From: Acinetobacter chinensis
GTDB taxonomy: Bacteria; Pseudomonadota; Gammaproteobacteria; Pseudomonadales; Moraxellaceae
Reading direction: 5' to 3'
Length of the DNA stretch: 64,000 nt
NCBI RefSeq assembly: GCF_002165375.2
Contig: NZ_CP032134.1
Span: forward strand, 2,480,001-2,544,000
Positions 63,728 through 64,000 of this stretch are shown piece by piece. Position numbers and translations under genes: made by a program. Every line of letters begins with the position of its first letter. Positions within the stretch are counted from its first letter, which is position 1. The notes under the pieces are model-generated. The model made no database searches, was not told where the DNA came from, and saw only the letters and a program-made list of their open reading frames with translations.

Positions 63728-64000
63728 TTACCAGCGAACTTCCAGCCCCAGAGATCCGCCTTCATTTTTTGCACCTTTTTCTGAATACTGTCCATTAAAC
63801 TGTCCATAGAAAGACAGGTTGGTAATCGACATCATTTTAAATCCAGCACTCACATCCAGTGTATTTTTCTCCGGCACAGCACCCTGTACTTCAAATTTAT
63901 ACCCTGGAGCTGAAGCAAACTGCGCTTCCATTGAACGCTTGGTCGAAAAATCATGCGCCAGACTCAGTCGGGCATAAGGCTGAATACTTCCCTCACTGAA
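63728..64000 (-). CDS. Autotransporter, C-terminal barrel end (partial)
   Basis: The frame runs off the right edge of the window, so only the last ~90 residues are seen. They read as final strands of an autotransporter beta-domain: QPYARLSLAHDFSTKRSMEA, then alternating strands (LSFYGQFNGQYSEKGAKNEG) and a terminus SLGLEVRW ending in an aromatic residue. Type V secretion proteins end this way and export an N-terminal passenger, which is outside the window. Confidence 0.82.
   Translation of the reverse strand, partial: FSEGSIQPYARLSLAHDFSTKRSMEAQFASAPGYKFEVQGAVPEKNTLDVSAGFKMMSITNLSFYGQFNGQYSEKGAKNEGGSLGLEVRW

Overview
The window looks like a chromosomal segment of an Acinetobacter species (Gammaproteobacteria, Moraxellaceae). 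It is moderately AT-rich, has dense short operons and many hairpin-plus-T terminators, and carries a typical set of housekeeping genes: Fe-superoxide dismutase, an AlgW/DegS-type protease next to a NIF3-family gene, ubiC-ubiA, glnA, trpG-trpD-trpC, folE and hemE. It also has a CntA/CntB carnitine monooxygenase operon of the kind known from Acinetobacter. I see no prophage, insertion sequence or CRISPR array. Genus assignment is inference from protein character and gene order; no search was run.

Layout. 1-9350: end of a CorC-type protein, CitMHS transporter, small hypotheticals, quinone oxidoreductase, thioredoxin-like protein, a DUF2239 protein behind two matched palindromes, AlgW-like protease, NIF3-like protein, SodB and a membrane protein. 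9560-10200: three tRNA-Asn genes in two transcription units. 10970-30840 (minus strand): a 20-kb block of seven genes encoding exported proteins. Five are DUF11-type / Ig-like surface proteins without a recognisable anchor. One is a 2005-residue protein whose last ~850 residues look like an outer-membrane beta-barrel. The last is an OmpA-family protein translationally coupled to it. This block is the best candidate in the window for an undescribed system: a large Ca-binding surface fibre or layer with its own outer-membrane exporter or anchor.

31200-42800: ubiC-ubiA, then a carnitine catabolism operon (BCCT transporter, catalytically degenerate alpha/beta hydrolase, CntA oxygenase, aldehyde dehydrogenase, CntB reductase) with a divergent LysR regulator and a nearby porin. 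43090-46600: glnA with a near-consensus sigma-54 promoter and an upstream NtrC site, then about 1.7 kb of mostly non-coding DNA holding one short secreted peptide gene. 46676-49150: trpGDC. 49275-56630: Smr protein, folE, cupin, and a run of isochorismatase-like hydrolase, amidohydrolase, XapX protein and two DUF1275 membrane proteins. 56840-64000: DUF4105 and DUF3015 proteins, hemE-DUF817, an L,D-transpeptidase, a pirin and the C-terminal end of an autotransporter cut by the window edge.

Start codons were chosen by ribosome-binding-site spacing and family length. Several differ from the longest open frame, and this is stated in each case.
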